Positions 40,027 to 49,363 of a stretch of DNA of 64,000 bases are shown one piece after another. Each line of letters begins with the position of its first letter. The first letter of the stretch is position 1. The stretch lies in the NCBI GenBank assembly GCA_905221545.1, contig CAJNDO010000003.1, forward strand, positions 124,001 through 188,000, in the 5' to 3' direction. The DNA is from a bacterium. GTDB lineage: Bacteria > Bacillota > Bacilli > Lactobacillales > Streptococcaceae. The notes beneath the pieces are model-generated. The model was not told where the DNA came from and did not search any database. It saw only the letters and a program-made list of their open reading frames with translations. Both the position numbers and the translations under genes were made by a program.

Positions 40027-40662
40027 CTAGAAAAGATAGTCTTTCAGGGCTTTTGATAAAACCTGATAACCAGCAACATTGAGGTGCAATCCATCAGTAG
40101 TGTAGTCTTTTTTTAGTTGGCCTGCTTGATCTGTCAAATTGTCAAATACTGGCACAAATTTCACCTGCATATAGGCAGAAGTAAGCTCTTTATAGGCTTG
40201 ATTCCACTCCTGTATCTTTTCATTCGTGCGGATATAAACCGTCTGCTTGTACTCCTCCCCCTCATTGACTGGCAAAATGGAAAGCAATTTAATCTCTGTC
40301 AGTGGATAATCGCGAGCAATGGATTGAATGATCGCTTCGAGATTATTGAGAGCCTCATTCAAAGGCACATCTTTTCCAATATCGTTCGTCCCAATTAAAA
40401 GGACAATTTTATCTACCGCCCCACCGTACAGATGCGCATCTAGATTCTCTCGTAACAGCCTTGTCTGATAACCTCGAATGCCTCGATTGACAATTGTCTT
40501 TGAAGTCCCAAACAACTCCTGCAGAGGGTAATACTCAACAATGGAGTCCCCAATGAAAAGAATATCTGGCTCTACAACTGAAACTTGATTTAAGTGACGA
40601 TACTTGGTTTGGATTTTTTCTTGTTCCTTTAGGAGCCAATTTTCTAATAACTGTACTGCCAC
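40027..40662 (-). CDS. SGNH/GDSL-type hydrolase
   Basis: The 211-residue protein has the SGNH blocks in order: FIGDSIVEYY (Ser) near residue 36, Gly in RGIRGYQT, LLIGTNDIG (Asn) and TTDGLHLNVAGY (Asp, His). The family de-esterifies lipids or sugars and resembles platelet-activating-factor acetylhydrolase-like proteins. No signal peptide is seen, so the substrate is probably intracellular. It ends 61 bp before the tmRNA 5' end and starts 1 bp after the HAD gene. Confidence 0.88.
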   Translation of the reverse strand: MAVQLLENWLLKEQEKIQTKYRHLNQVSVVEPDILFIGDSIVEYYPLQELFGTSKTIVNRGIRGYQTRLLRENLDAHLYGGAVDKIVLLIGTNDIGKDVPLNEALNNLEAIIQSIARDYPLTEIKLLSILPVNEGEEYKQTVYIRTNEKIQEWNQAYKELTSAYMQVKFVPVFDNLTDQAGQLKKDYTTDGLHLNVAGYQVLSKALKDYLF

Positions 40663-40663
40663 T

Positions 40664-41491
40664 TCATTCTCCTTTTTCTAACCAGTTTTCCAAGACTTGG
40701 TAAACTCCTCCTTGGCTGTTGGCTGGTGCTAAAGCCGTCGCAACAGCTTTGGCCTTGTCATCAGCATTTTCCATCGCATAGGCAATTCCAGCCATTTCAA
40801 GCATCTCAACATCATTTTCACTGTCACCAAAAGCCATGATTTCTTGGGGGGTCAAGTCCCAGCGCTTGAGTAATTCTTCCAAGCCCCATGCTTTATGAAT
40901 CCCAGCTTGGAGAATATCAATACAACCATAGCCACTGGATACAGCCCGAACACGGCCATCAAAGAGGTTATTGATTTCTGCTAAGACCGAACTCAAACGC
41001 TCCTCACCAACAACCATGCTCATCTTGAGAACACCACCAAAGAGATCAGATGTTAACTCATCCACAAAATGCATCCGTTGGTAGAATTTTTCAATCATTT
41101 CTGGAGTCATAAAACTTTCAAGTTCTGTAAAAATCGTTCCTTCCTTGACGAAACCACCCTTCATCCCCGTTACAACAAACTGGTCCTGACACTCTCGCCC
41201 CTTGAAATGAGCCAAAGCCTTGTCGACAATGGCATCATCCCAAGTCTGAGCTTGAATCAATTCGTTGTTTTCAAATATACGAGCACCGTTGGCAACAACC
41301 AGAACCACTCGATCCACCAAGTGCCCCAGTAATTGCCTCATGCGGTGAATTTCATTGCCCGTCGCAATGACAAAACGAATGCCCTGTTGATCCAACTGAT
41401 CTAAAATCTTTTCCAAGCGCGGAAGATCCAGCTGGCCTCTAGCATCCAGCAAGGTCCCATCCATATCTGTCGCAATTACTTTAATCGTCAT
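40664..41491 (-). CDS. Cof-type HAD-IIB phosphatase
   Basis: The 275-residue protein begins with motif I DMDGTLLDARGQL, has motif II VIATGNEIHR, and motif IV in MAFGDSENDVEMLEMAG. It belongs to the sugar-phosphate or flavin-phosphate phosphatases of the Cof/YidA group. It is packed between the SGNH hydrolase and the CapA gene. Substrate unknown. Confidence 0.9.
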   Translation of the reverse strand: MTIKVIATDMDGTLLDARGQLDLPRLEKILDQLDQQGIRFVIATGNEIHRMRQLLGHLVDRVVLVVANGARIFENNELIQAQTWDDAIVDKALAHFKGRECQDQFVVTGMKGGFVKEGTIFTELESFMTPEMIEKFYQRMHFVDELTSDLFGGVLKMSMVVGEERLSSVLAEINNLFDGRVRAVSSGYGCIDILQAGIHKAWGLEELLKRWDLTPQEIMAFGDSENDVEMLEMAGIAYAMENADDKAKAVATALAPANSQGGVYQVLENWLEKGE

Positions 41492-41512
41492 TTACTTCCC
41501 TCTGGATTCAAA

Positions 41513-42832
41513 CTAATCCCACTTCAATCCCACATGTTCGTTCATTTCTTTGTAGGCTGTATCAATTCGTTCCTTAGTCGCTTCATCTAACTGGTCACGA
41601 TGACTGCCACCCTCTATGAAATCTTCCAAGATATAGGTTTGATAATGATATAAAGGATAGCCTTCTGGTGAAAAGGTTCCCTTTGGTGTTCGATTGACCC
41701 AAGTAGGATGAGCTTTAGCTGTTCCGATAGTTGTTTTTCCATCCTTCTTCTTAATGGTCACGTCCATGAGAACACCACGTTCAGTCCACTTAGCATTTTC
41801 TTCATCTCCCATAGATTCAATCCGTTGATTGGAAATGAAATTCCCCATTGAATAGATAATGAGTTTCTTGTCTCCATCTTTTTCAACCGTTTCAGATGGT
41901 TCCACAACGTGAGGATGCCCACCAAAGATGATATCCGCCCCCCAATCAATCATCTTGTGATAAAGAGCTTTTTGTTCTTCAGTTGGTTCCAATTGATACT
42001 CAACACCCATCTGAGGCATGATAATGGTGATATCCGCTTCCTTTTCCGCCCGTTCAATTTCAGCCTTCATCTTATCTTCGTTTAAATCTGAAAGATAACG
42101 ATTATAGTCTTCCTGAGAAATATACTGCTCAATGCCATTGAAACCATAGGAATAGGCTAACATTGCAACCTTGATACCATTCACTTCCTTAATGACCAGC
42201 GGAGCCTGATCACGTGGTTCGTGCGTATAAACTCCGATTGGAGTGATTCCAGCTTTCTCAATAATATCGGCCGTTGAAATAACTCCCTCAATTTGCGAAT
42301 CCAAAATATGATTATGAGCCAAATCTAGAACATGATAACCTGCATCCTTAATGGCATCCATAACTTCAGCAGGAGCATTAAAGAGAGGATAACCTGCTAA
42401 ATAATGATCCTTATTAATGGTTCCTTCAAAGTCACCAATAGCTAAGTCTGCTTGCTTAAGCCAAGGTGTCACATACTCAAAATTCTCATGAAAGTCATAG
42501 GTACCGTCTTCTTTTTTAGCTGAGAAGAAAAGTCCATCATGGTAGAGCAAATCCCCGTGAGCCATAATTCTGGCAGTTTTTTCCTCTTCTTGCTCCTGAG
42601 ACTTTTGCTTAGTCCCTTCTTGAGAAATAGTATCTCGTTTTTGACTGGTTAAAGGGATTCCTTGGAAACTTTCAAACAACAAGACCAAGCCCATTGATAA
42701 AGCAACTGCTAGCAAGAGTACCGCCACAAATCCTTTATTGCTCCACTTGCGATAACTCCTAAAAAAGTTTACCAAGCCCTTCATAAAACGAAAAGCTAAA
42801 CCACTCTGATTTCTATCTTGTCTTCTTTGCAT
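41513..42832 (-). CDS. CapA family metallophosphatase-like membrane protein
   Basis: The 439-residue protein has a basic N-terminus, one membrane helix near residues 34-55 (GFVAVLLLAVALSMGLVLLF) and an outside domain with CapA/PgsA landmarks: IMAHGDLLYHDGLF, GDFEGTIN, LAHNHILD and FGGHPHVVEP. Members take part in poly-gamma-glutamate or capsule-related synthesis; the streptococcal ones are not well defined. I chose ATG 42832 because GGGAG lies 7 nt upstream and an extended -10 TGTTATAAT (42878-42873) precedes it; earlier in-frame codons would be upstream of the promoter. Confidence 0.85.
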   Translation of the reverse strand: MQRRQDRNQSGLAFRFMKGLVNFFRSYRKWSNKGFVAVLLLAVALSMGLVLLFESFQGIPLTSQKRDTISQEGTKQKSQEQEEEKTARIMAHGDLLYHDGLFFSAKKEDGTYDFHENFEYVTPWLKQADLAIGDFEGTINKDHYLAGYPLFNAPAEVMDAIKDAGYHVLDLAHNHILDSQIEGVISTADIIEKAGITPIGVYTHEPRDQAPLVIKEVNGIKVAMLAYSYGFNGIEQYISQEDYNRYLSDLNEDKMKAEIERAEKEADITIIMPQMGVEYQLEPTEEQKALYHKMIDWGADIIFGGHPHVVEPSETVEKDGDKKLIIYSMGNFISNQRIESMGDEENAKWTERGVLMDVTIKKKDGKTTIGTAKAHPTWVNRTPKGTFSPEGYPLYHYQTYILEDFIEGGSHRDQLDEATKERIDTAYKEMNEHVGLKWD

Positions 42833-43006
42833 CTTCATTCTCCCTACTTTCTTATGCAAGCCTTTTCTTTTTATTATAACACAGATAAGTATTTCTTTCA
42901 CAATTGAATTGAATCTACTAGACATTTTCTATAAAAACTCGATGCCGTAATGCTTTCAATCCTTGTCATTTTGTGATATCATGTAGAGGTAATGAAAGGA
43001 GAGAAA

Positions 43007-43618
43007 ATGTCTGCTATAGAACGTATTACAAAAGCTGCTCACTTAATTGATATGAAAGATATTATCCGCGAAGGGAACCCAACCCTACGCGCGGTTGCTG
43101 AGGAAGTCACTTTCCCCTTGTCTGATCAGGAAATCATCCTAGGAGAAAAGATGATGCAATTCCTTAAACATTCTCAAGATCCTGTCATGGCTGAAAAGAT
43201 GGGGCTCCGCGGTGGTGTTGGACTTGCTGCCCCTCAATTAGATATCTCAAAACGTATTATCGCTGTTTTGGTACCAAATATTGTTGAAGAAGGTGAAACT
43301 CCGCAGGAAGCCTACGACTTACAAGCCATTATGTACAATCCAAAAATCGTCTCTCACTCTGTTCAAGACGCTGCTCTTGGCGAAGGAGAAGGTTGCCTGT
43401 CTGTTGACCGCAACGTGCCTGGCTATGTTGTTCGCCATGCCCGCGTTACAGTTGATTACTTTGACAAAGATGGGGAAAAACACCGTATCAAACTCAAAGG
43501 CTACAACTCCATCGTTGTTCAGCATGAAATTGACCACATCAACGGCATCATGTTTTACGATCGTATCAATGAAAAAGACCCATTTGAAGTTAAAGATGGT
43601 CTACTGATTCTTGAATAA
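43007..43618 (+). CDS. def: Peptide deformylase
   Basis: The 203-residue metalloenzyme has all three motifs: [16 protein letters not shown] (metal Cys) and [10 protein letters not shown] (metal His pair and catalytic Glu). It removes the formyl group from nascent proteins; length and insertions fit the Gram-positive type II enzyme. Start ATG 43007 ([15 protein letters not shown]) follows GAAAGGAG; the upstream ATG at 42992 would include the ribosome site. Confidence 0.96.
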   Translation: MSAIERITKAAHLIDMKDIIREGNPTLRAVAEEVTFPLSDQEIILGEKMMQFLKHSQDPVMAEKMGLRGGVGLAAPQLDISKRIIAVLVPNIVEEGETPQEAYDLQAIMYNPKIVSHSVQDAALGEGEGCLSVDRNVPGYVVRHARVTVDYFDKDGEKHRIKLKGYNSIVVQHEIDHINGIMFYDRINEKDPFEVKDGLLILE

Positions 43619-43620
43619 AT

Positions 43621-43646
43621 AAAATCCCGTTGCAAGACGGGGTTTT
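43621..43646 (+). terminator. Terminator of def
   Basis: AAAATCCCGT (43621-43630) pairs with ACGGGGTTTT (43637-43646), with one G-U pair. The hairpin overlaps the -35 region of the next promoter. Confidence 0.8.
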
Positions 43647-43656
43647 GTGTTATAAT
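43630..43656 (+). promoter_or_regulatory. Extended -10 promoter of the rRNA methyltransferase gene
   Basis: TGTTATAAT with TATAAT at 43651-43656, and a possible TTGCAA at 43630. Transcription would start near 43663, which is the A of the next start codon. Confidence 0.6.
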
Positions 43657-43662
43657 AGAGGC

Positions 43663-44391
43663 ATGAAAACAAATGATATTGTCTATGGCGTTCACGCCGT
43701 TACCGAAGCCCTCCTTGCAAACACAGGAAACAAACTTTACCTCCAAGAAGATCTCAGAGGTAAGAATGTTGAGAAAGTCAAAGAACTGGCTACAGAAAAG
43801 AAGGTGTCCATTTCTTGGACTTCAAAAAAATCCCTCTCTGAGATGACTGAAGGTGCTGTTCACCAAGGTTTTGTTCTACGAGTGTCCGAATTTGCCTATA
43901 GCGAGCTGGACCAAATCCTTTCCAAAACACGCCAAGAAGAAAATCCACTTCTATTGATTCTGGATGGGTTAACTGACCCTCATAATCTAGGTTCCATCTT
44001 GAGAACAGCTGATGCGACCAACGTTTCAGGCGTCATCATTCCCAAGCACCGTGCTGTCGGAGTTACTCCTGTCGTTGCCAAAACGGCCACAGGTGCTATC
44101 GAGCACGTTCCAATCGCCCGAGTGACCAACCTCAGTCAAACCTTAGATAAACTTAAGGATGAAGGCTTCTGGACCTTTGGAACGGATATGAACGGTACTC
44201 CTTGCCACAAGTGGAATACAAAAGGAAAAATCGCCCTCATCATCGGAAATGAAGGAAAAGGCATCTCTAGCAACATTAAAAAACAGGTCGATGAAATGAT
44301 TACCATTCCCATGAATGGGCATGTTCAAAGCCTTAATGCCAGCGTTGCTGCAGCCATTCTCATGTACGAAGTTTTTCGAAATCGCCTATAA
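43663..44391 (+). CDS. rlmB: 23S rRNA (guanosine-2'-O-)-methyltransferase RlmB-like, TrmH family
   Basis: The 242-residue SpoU/TrmH enzyme begins MKTNDIVYGVHAVTEALLAN (substrate-binding domain) and carries the knot motifs LDGLTDPHNLGSILRTADAT, LIIGNEGKGIS and IPMNGHVQSLNASVAAAIL. It methylates a ribose in structured RNA; the assignment to rRNA G2251 is by family. No convincing ribosome site precedes ATG 43663, and the promoter places the mRNA start at or beside it. Confidence 0.88.
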   Translation: MKTNDIVYGVHAVTEALLANTGNKLYLQEDLRGKNVEKVKELATEKKVSISWTSKKSLSEMTEGAVHQGFVLRVSEFAYSELDQILSKTRQEENPLLLILDGLTDPHNLGSILRTADATNVSGVIIPKHRAVGVTPVVAKTATGAIEHVPIARVTNLSQTLDKLKDEGFWTFGTDMNGTPCHKWNTKGKIALIIGNEGKGISSNIKKQVDEMITIPMNGHVQSLNASVAAAILMYEVFRNRL

Positions 44392-44396
44392 AAAAA

Positions 44397-44426
44397 GTTT
44401 CCAGTCATCTGATTGGAAACTTTTTT
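44397..44426. terminator. Bidirectional terminator between rlmB and trxB
   Basis: GTTTCCAGTCA pairs with TGATTGGAAAC (one mismatch), flanked by A- and T-runs on the two sides. Confidence 0.85.
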
Positions 44427-44430
44427 ATGA

Positions 44431-45342
44431 TTAACTATGTTCTGTAATAAACTTGTAAGCTTCTTGACCAGCGATAGCGCCATCTCCAACTGCTGTTGTT
44501 ACTTGGCGAAGGTCTTTCAAGCGAACATCTCCAACTGCAAAGATACCATCAACTGCAGTCTTCATGTGGTTGTCTGTCACAATCCATCCAGCCTGATCTT
44601 GAATATTCAATTCTTTAACAAAATCGCTAACAGGGTCCAATCCAACATAGATAAAGACACCACCGAAGGCTTGCTCTGTCACTTGACCTGTTTTTACATT
44701 TTCAAATAAGACAGATTCTACTCTGTTCTCACCCTTGATTTCCTTCACTACAGAATCCCATATAAAGCTGATTTTCTCATTAGCAAAGGCGCGGTCTTGT
44801 AGAACTTTTTGGGCACGAAGCTGGTCACGACGGTGAACAATGGTAACAGTCTTGGCAAAACGAGTCAAGAAGAGGGCTTCTTCTACCGCTGAATCTCCGC
44901 CACCAACTACCAACAAATCTTGGTCACGGAAGAAAGCTCCATCACACACGGCACAGTATGAAACACCACGACTGTTCAGTTCTTCTTCTCCTGTAACTCC
45001 CAAAGGACGGTGTTTAGAGCCAGTCGCTACGATAACGGTACGCGTTTCATATGTTTGGTCATCAGTCATCACTTTCTTAAAATCACCATGGTCTTCTATA
45101 TTTTCAACATAACCATAAATGTGCTCAACACCAAGATTTTCAAGCGGTTCAAACATCTTTTCAGCCAATTCAGGCCCACTAATATTAGCGTATCCAGGGT
45201 AATTTTCAATATCAGAGGTATTATTCATCTGACCACCTGGCAGACCACCTTCAATCAAGCCTACTTTGAGATTACTTCGAGCAGCATACAAGGCTGCAGT
45301 CATTCCTGCAGGACCAGCACCGATAATAATAGTATCGTACAT
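44431..45342 (-). CDS. trxB: Thioredoxin reductase
   Basis: The 303-residue flavoprotein has the FAD loop IIIGAGPAGMTAALYA, the redox pair Cys130-Ala-Val-Cys133 in VSYCAVCDGAFF, an NADPH loop VVGGGDSAVEEA and the FAD motif GIFAVGDVRLKDLRQ. It passes electrons from NADPH to thioredoxin. Gene context (DUF4059 gene upstream) matches other streptococci. Confidence 0.96.
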   Translation of the reverse strand: MYDTIIIGAGPAGMTAALYAARSNLKVGLIEGGLPGGQMNNTSDIENYPGYANISGPELAEKMFEPLENLGVEHIYGYVENIEDHGDFKKVMTDDQTYETRTVIVATGSKHRPLGVTGEEELNSRGVSYCAVCDGAFFRDQDLLVVGGGDSAVEEALFLTRFAKTVTIVHRRDQLRAQKVLQDRAFANEKISFIWDSVVKEIKGENRVESVLFENVKTGQVTEQAFGGVFIYVGLDPVSDFVKELNIQDQAGWIVTDNHMKTAVDGIFAVGDVRLKDLRQVTTAVGDGAIAGQEAYKFITEHS

Positions 45343-45407
45343 ATAGATTCCTTCTTTCTTGTTGTAACTATCTTTATTCTAACTCTTTCTTGTCAATCAA
45401 GCAAGGA

Positions 45408-45632
45408 TTATGCTTTGAAAACAAGAATTAAACTCATAACCGCAAAGGATAATACTGGAACAATCAAGACTCCAATCATAATCATATCATAGAGATGGGC
45501 TTGGCGAGCCTTGGCTGTCTTATCAACTCCCGACATGGCTCTCAGTCCAATCCAAATCCCTAAAAAAATCAGGACGAGGATGGTGGTCAAGATCAAACTC
45601 TCGAAATATAAAGAAAATAGTTGCAGTAGCAT
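45408..45632 (-). CDS. Small DUF4059 family membrane protein
   Basis: The 74-residue protein begins MLLQLFSLYFESLILTTILV and has two hydrophobic helices separated by a basic loop (RAMSGVDKTAKARQAHLYD). I recognise it as the DUF4059 protein commonly found before trxB in streptococci. Function unknown. Start ATG 45632 has GAGAG about 5 nt upstream; ATG 45644 is an alternative. Confidence 0.75.
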   Translation of the reverse strand: MLLQLFSLYFESLILTTILVLIFLGIWIGLRAMSGVDKTAKARQAHLYDMIMIGVLIVPVLSFAVMSLILVFKA

Positions 45633-45662
45633 GATTTCTCTCATTTCTATCTTTTTTAAAGA

Positions 45663-45694
45663 GTAAACTCAGCTAGTCCAGCTAACTGAGTTTT
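45663..45694 (-). terminator. Probable terminator of the amino-acid ABC transporter genes
   Basis: AAACTCAGCTAG and CTGAGTTT arms form an imperfect hairpin just after the ATPase stop on the minus strand. The U-run is weak. Confidence 0.5.
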
Positions 45695-45708
45695 CTTTAT
45701 CTATTATA

Positions 45709-46452
45709 TCAAATATAAGTCCGTTTGTAACTAGCAAAGAATTCTTTTGTCCGCTCTTCTTTCGGATGGTGGATAATCTCATCTGGTGTTCCAGACTCAA
45801 TGATTTTCCCCTTATCTAAGAAGAGAATCTTATCAGCCACTTGGGCTACAAAGGACATGTCATGACTAACCAAAATCATGGTCTGACCTGACTTAGCAGC
45901 ATCTGCGATAGATTTTTCTACTTCTCCGACCAATTCTGGGTCAAGGGCTGAAGTTGGTTCGTCTAAGAGCAAGACATCCGGTTTCATTGCAAGGGCACGC
46001 GCTAGGGCAACCCGTTGCTTCTGTCCACCTGATAAATGGCGAGGATAATGGTTTTCACGATCAGAAAGCCCAACCTTAGCCAACTCTTCCTTGGCAATCT
46101 TAGTCGCTTCTTGGTCAGATAATTTTTTAACAACAACCAAGCCTTCTTTCACATTATCAAGTGCTGTGCGGCGTTCAAACAAATTAAACTGTTGGAAAAC
46201 CATTGACAGCTTGCGGCGTAGGGCAAGGATTTCTTCTTGAGTGATTTTAGAAAAATCAACTGAGAAATCATCAATCTGAATAGATCCACTGTCAGGTGTT
46301 TCAAGATAATTGAGACTGCGAAGGAAGGTTGATTTTCCAGCTCCTGAAGAACCAATCAAGGCTACAACTTCCCCTTTTTGAATATCCAAGTCCAGATGAT
46401 CCAAGACAGTCTGTCCTGAAAAGGATTTGCTTAAATTCGAAATCTTAATCAT
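45709..46452 (-). CDS. Polar amino acid ABC transporter, ATP-binding protein
   Basis: The 247-residue ATPase has Walker A IGSSGAGKST, the Q-loop VFQQFNLFERRTALDNV, the signature HLSGGQKQRVALARALAM and Walker B VLLLDEPTSALDPELVG. These features match GlnQ/TcyC-type amino-acid uptake. It shares one base with the permease stop. No binding protein is adjacent, so it is probably encoded elsewhere. Confidence 0.94.
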   Translation of the reverse strand: MIKISNLSKSFSGQTVLDHLDLDIQKGEVVALIGSSGAGKSTFLRSLNYLETPDSGSIQIDDFSVDFSKITQEEILALRRKLSMVFQQFNLFERRTALDNVKEGLVVVKKLSDQEATKIAKEELAKVGLSDRENHYPRHLSGGQKQRVALARALAMKPDVLLLDEPTSALDPELVGEVEKSIADAAKSGQTMILVSHDMSFVAQVADKILFLDKGKIIESGTPDEIIHHPKEERTKEFFASYKRTYI

Positions 46453-47252
46453 TAACGAAGGTCTCCTTTCACATCTGTTTGCACTGTATCAGGTGCAGAA
46501 ATAGCCATTTTTCTCTCGATGAAACGACCGAGACTTTCAATTCCAATATTAACCACCCAATAAACAAGGGCAACGGAGATGAAACGTTCAAAATAGCGGT
46601 AATCAGCTCCACCCAAAATCTGAGCTTGGGCAAAGACTTCCACAACACCCGCACTAAAGGCTAGGGACGTGCCCTTGGTCAATCCGATTAGGGAATTGAT
46701 CAAGGTTGGAGTCGCCACAACGGCCGCATTTGGAATAATCACGCGACGATAAACTTGTGCTCGGGTCATCCCCAGACTGCGTGCCGCCTCAATCTCACCA
46801 GGATTGACTGAGAGAATAGCTGCACGAATGGTTTCACTAGCATAAGCTGCCTCATTAAAGGCAAAGGCGACAATCGCAAAAGCAGCAGCTGGAATCGCAT
46901 TGATATTGAGACCAGTCCCCCATTGCTGATTGAGGGCTTTCAAAGCCAAAGGAATCCCGTAGTAGGTCAACATGAGTTGCACCAAAATCGGTGTCCCCTT
47001 TAAGAAACTAACAAAGAAGGCCTGCAAGGGGTATAAAATCTTGACACGATTGATTTTCACAATGGCAAAAAGAAGTGCCAAAACCAAGCCAAAAAGGGCC
47101 CCACCAATGGTCAACATAATTGTTGTTGGAAGTTGTTGGACAATTCTTGGAATCCCATCAAAGACCGAACGTAGGCTAAACAGCTTGCCATCCGGAATCA
47201 ATTGCATCAAGTTTTGGTACCAATCTGATGCTAAAATCGTTGTAACATTCAT
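46452..47252 (-). CDS. Polar amino acid ABC transporter, permease
   Basis: The 266-residue protein has about five membrane helices and the HisM-type coupling motif EIEAARSLGMTRAQVYRRVI. The segment LKGTPILVQLMLTYYGIPLA is typical of amino-acid permeases, including cystine types. It precedes and overlaps the ATPase gene. Substrate not determinable from sequence. Confidence 0.92.
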   Translation of the reverse strand: MNVTTILASDWYQNLMQLIPDGKLFSLRSVFDGIPRIVQQLPTTIMLTIGGALFGLVLALLFAIVKINRVKILYPLQAFFVSFLKGTPILVQLMLTYYGIPLALKALNQQWGTGLNINAIPAAAFAIVAFAFNEAAYASETIRAAILSVNPGEIEAARSLGMTRAQVYRRVIIPNAAVVATPTLINSLIGLTKGTSLAFSAGVVEVFAQAQILGGADYRYFERFISVALVYWVVNIGIESLGRFIERKMAISAPDTVQTDVKGDLR

Positions 47253-47381
47253 AAAAACATCCTCTCCTGATAATGATTCATTCTACCATACTTCTGCCGT
47301 CAATGAAATTATTTGCTACGGTCAGATACAGACTTTGTCTACCTACTAGTTTATCATACTTTGATACAGGGAGGTTATATA

Positions 47382-47408
47382 TTTTATCTATCAAAGAGAT
47401 AGATAAAA
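47382..47408. terminator. Terminator downstream of the Spx/ArsC-like gene
   Basis: TTTTATCTATC (47382-47392) and GATAGATAAAA (47398-47408) form a perfect 11-bp stem with a 5-nt loop. Confidence 0.75.
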
Positions 47409-47409
47409 A

Positions 47410-47766
47410 CTATTTCAGTCCCAATTCTTCATAGGCCTTTCGATAACCGATTTGCTTAACAGTTCCATTTTCTACTAAAATCGGTCGTTTTAATAACATA
47501 CCGTCACTTGCTAGCAACTCAGCTGCTTCTTGGTTCGACAGACTTCCTACCTTATCTTTCAGCCCTAGTTCCCGGTATTTGATTCCACTAGTGTTGAAAA
47601 ATTGTTTCAATTCGAAACCTGAGGTTTCTAGCCAGTTCAAAATCACTTCTTGGCTTGGTGTTTCTTCGACGATGTGAACATCTTTGTAGTCCACACCGAG
47701 TTGGTTTAATTCTTGTTTTGCTTTTTTACAAGTTGAACATTTTGGGTATTCGATAAATTCTAACAT
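47410..47766 (-). CDS. ArsC/Spx/MgsR-family protein
   Basis: The 118-residue protein begins MLEFIEYPKCSTCKKAKQEL with a CxxC redox pair, and has RPILVENGTVKQIGYR near the C-terminus. The family includes arsenate reductases, and Spx and MgsR regulators that bind RNA polymerase. The CSTC motif and sequence resemble the MgsR/YusI branch more than true arsenate reductase, so the function is open. ATG 47766 is preferred over a GTG at 47775. Confidence 0.82.
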   Translation of the reverse strand: MLEFIEYPKCSTCKKAKQELNQLGVDYKDVHIVEETPSQEVILNWLETSGFELKQFFNTSGIKYRELGLKDKVGSLSNQEAAELLASDGMLLKRPILVENGTVKQIGYRKAYEELGLK

Positions 47767-47778
47767 GTGTTTCACTTT

Positions 47779-48288
47779 CTATTTTATATCTTTAAAATCT
47801 GCACCTTCATACTCCAAAAGCCAGGCTTTCTTTTCCATTCCTGCAGCATAACCTGTCAGACGCTTGCCTGCTCCCAGCACACGATGACAAGGTACTAGGA
47901 TGGACCAAGGATTGCGACCTACTGCTCCACCAATTGCTTGAGCAGAAGCCACTTGCAGGTCTTGAGCTATTTGTCCATAGGTCACTGTCTGACCATAAGG
48001 AATTCCCTGTAAATAGGACCAAACTCTCTTTTCAAAATCCGTACCGATTGGAGCCAAGGGTAAGTTGGATAAATCCTGAGACTTGCCTTTAAAGTAATCA
48101 TCTAAGCAAGCAATAACTGGGTCTAAAATGGGATGACTAACAACTTCTTCTATTGTTTTATCTCCTAACCCCCTCTCAAAGTGCTTCTGATCCTGCACCC
48201 AAATGCCATACAGATAATGGTCATCAGCTACCAGTGATAGAATACCAATTGGTGAAGAGTAGAGCATTTTTGCGTACTTCTTTTGCAT
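47779..48288 (-). CDS. ogt: Methylated-DNA--protein-cysteine methyltransferase
   Basis: The 169-residue DNA repair protein has the active-site motif VPCHRVLGAGKRLTGYA, with the alkyl-acceptor Cys, and the helix-turn-helix piece IPYGQTVTYGQIAQDL. It removes O6-alkyl groups from guanine in a suicide reaction. Its start overlaps the upstream GNAT stop by one base. Confidence 0.93.
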   Translation of the reverse strand: MQKKYAKMLYSSPIGILSLVADDHYLYGIWVQDQKHFERGLGDKTIEEVVSHPILDPVIACLDDYFKGKSQDLSNLPLAPIGTDFEKRVWSYLQGIPYGQTVTYGQIAQDLQVASAQAIGGAVGRNPWSILVPCHRVLGAGKRLTGYAAGMEKKAWLLEYEGADFKDIK

Positions 48289-48782
48289 TATTTCTTTAAT
48301 TTTTGATAGGCCAAACGTTCCCCATCAACCGGAACTTTACCAACTTGTTTAAAACCGAGTTTTTCAAAAATATGTTGCATGGCCTTGTTTGCAACATGCG
48401 TATCTGAGCGAAAATCTAGATAATCAAAACCTTCAATCAAGCCCTCTAAAAAGGTTTGAGCAACTCCCTGTCCCTGGACATCTGCTGCCACAGCAATACG
48501 GTGAAAGACTAGGTACTCTGACTCTCCAGCTTGCCATTTTCCTTCATAAATGGCTTCATAGGCCGCCTCTGGACTCTTGGTCACAGCAGCATAGGCTAGT
48601 AATTCTCCATCTTCCAAGGCCACATAAGCTTGACCTGAGATAATATCCTCAATAATAATATCAGCATTTGGATAACCATTTTGCCACTGGTCACTGCCAG
48701 CATCCGATAAACATTTTTTAGCATCCTCAATTACCTGCATAATGGCATCTACTTCATTTGGAAAAGCTAAACGAATCTCCAT
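48288..48782 (-). CDS. GNAT family N-acetyltransferase
   Basis: The 164-residue protein has the acetyl-CoA motif VFHRIAVAADVQGQGVAQTF and a final beta-bulge region FEKLGFKQVGKV. Substrate unknown. It is translationally coupled to ogt (TAATG) and lies in the same minus-strand transcript. Confidence 0.88.
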   Translation of the reverse strand: MEIRLAFPNEVDAIMQVIEDAKKCLSDAGSDQWQNGYPNADIIIEDIISGQAYVALEDGELLAYAAVTKSPEAAYEAIYEGKWQAGESEYLVFHRIAVAADVQGQGVAQTFLEGLIEGFDYLDFRSDTHVANKAMQHIFEKLGFKQVGKVPVDGERLAYQKLKK

Positions 48783-48916
48783 CTTTTCTCCTCATTTCTG
48801 ACTAGTTTCTCCCATCATAGCATAATTTAAGCCTTTTCACAAGCAGTTAAAACTTGACTATTTGTTTTTATTATTTTATAATCTGGTTATTAAAACTAGA
48901 TAAAAAGGAGTTAGAA

Positions 48917-49363
48917 ATGAAAACCACCTTTTCCTACCCTAAATGGGCAGAAATCCCAAATATTGACCTCTATCTGGATCAGGTTTTACTCTATGTCAAT
49001 CAGGTCTGCTCTCCTGTCTCTCCAGATAAAGACAAGGGCCTGACAGCATCTATGGTCAACAATTATGTCAAACATGGTTACCTGACAAAGCCTGACAAGA
49101 AAAAATACCAACGCCAACAGATTGCCCGTTTGATTGCTATCACAACCCTCAAGTCTGTATTTTCTATTCAAGAAATAGCACAGACACTGAATACTCTACA
49201 AAGTCAAGCAAGTTCAGACCAACTATACGATGCCTTTGTAGACTACATGAACCAAGGAATTGATCCAGAAAATCCTATTATTCAAAGTAGCTGTCAAACG
49301 GTTAAACTCTATCATCAAACTCTAGCCCTAATCCATCATTCTGAAGAGGAGGTAATCAAATGA
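48917..49363 (+). CDS. DUF1836 family protein
   Basis: The 148-residue protein begins MKTTFSYPKWAEIPNIDLYL. A MerR-like helix-turn-helix is plausible at about residues 35-75: GLTASMVNNYVKHGYLTKPD then KKKYQRQQIARLI. It matches DUF1836, putative regulators. ATG 48917 follows AAAAAGGAG; the frame to 48854 has no ribosome site. ATGA overlap couples it to the hemolysin III gene. Confidence 0.82.
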   Translation: MKTTFSYPKWAEIPNIDLYLDQVLLYVNQVCSPVSPDKDKGLTASMVNNYVKHGYLTKPDKKKYQRQQIARLIAITTLKSVFSIQEIAQTLNTLQSQASSDQLYDAFVDYMNQGIDPENPIIQSSCQTVKLYHQTLALIHHSEEEVIK

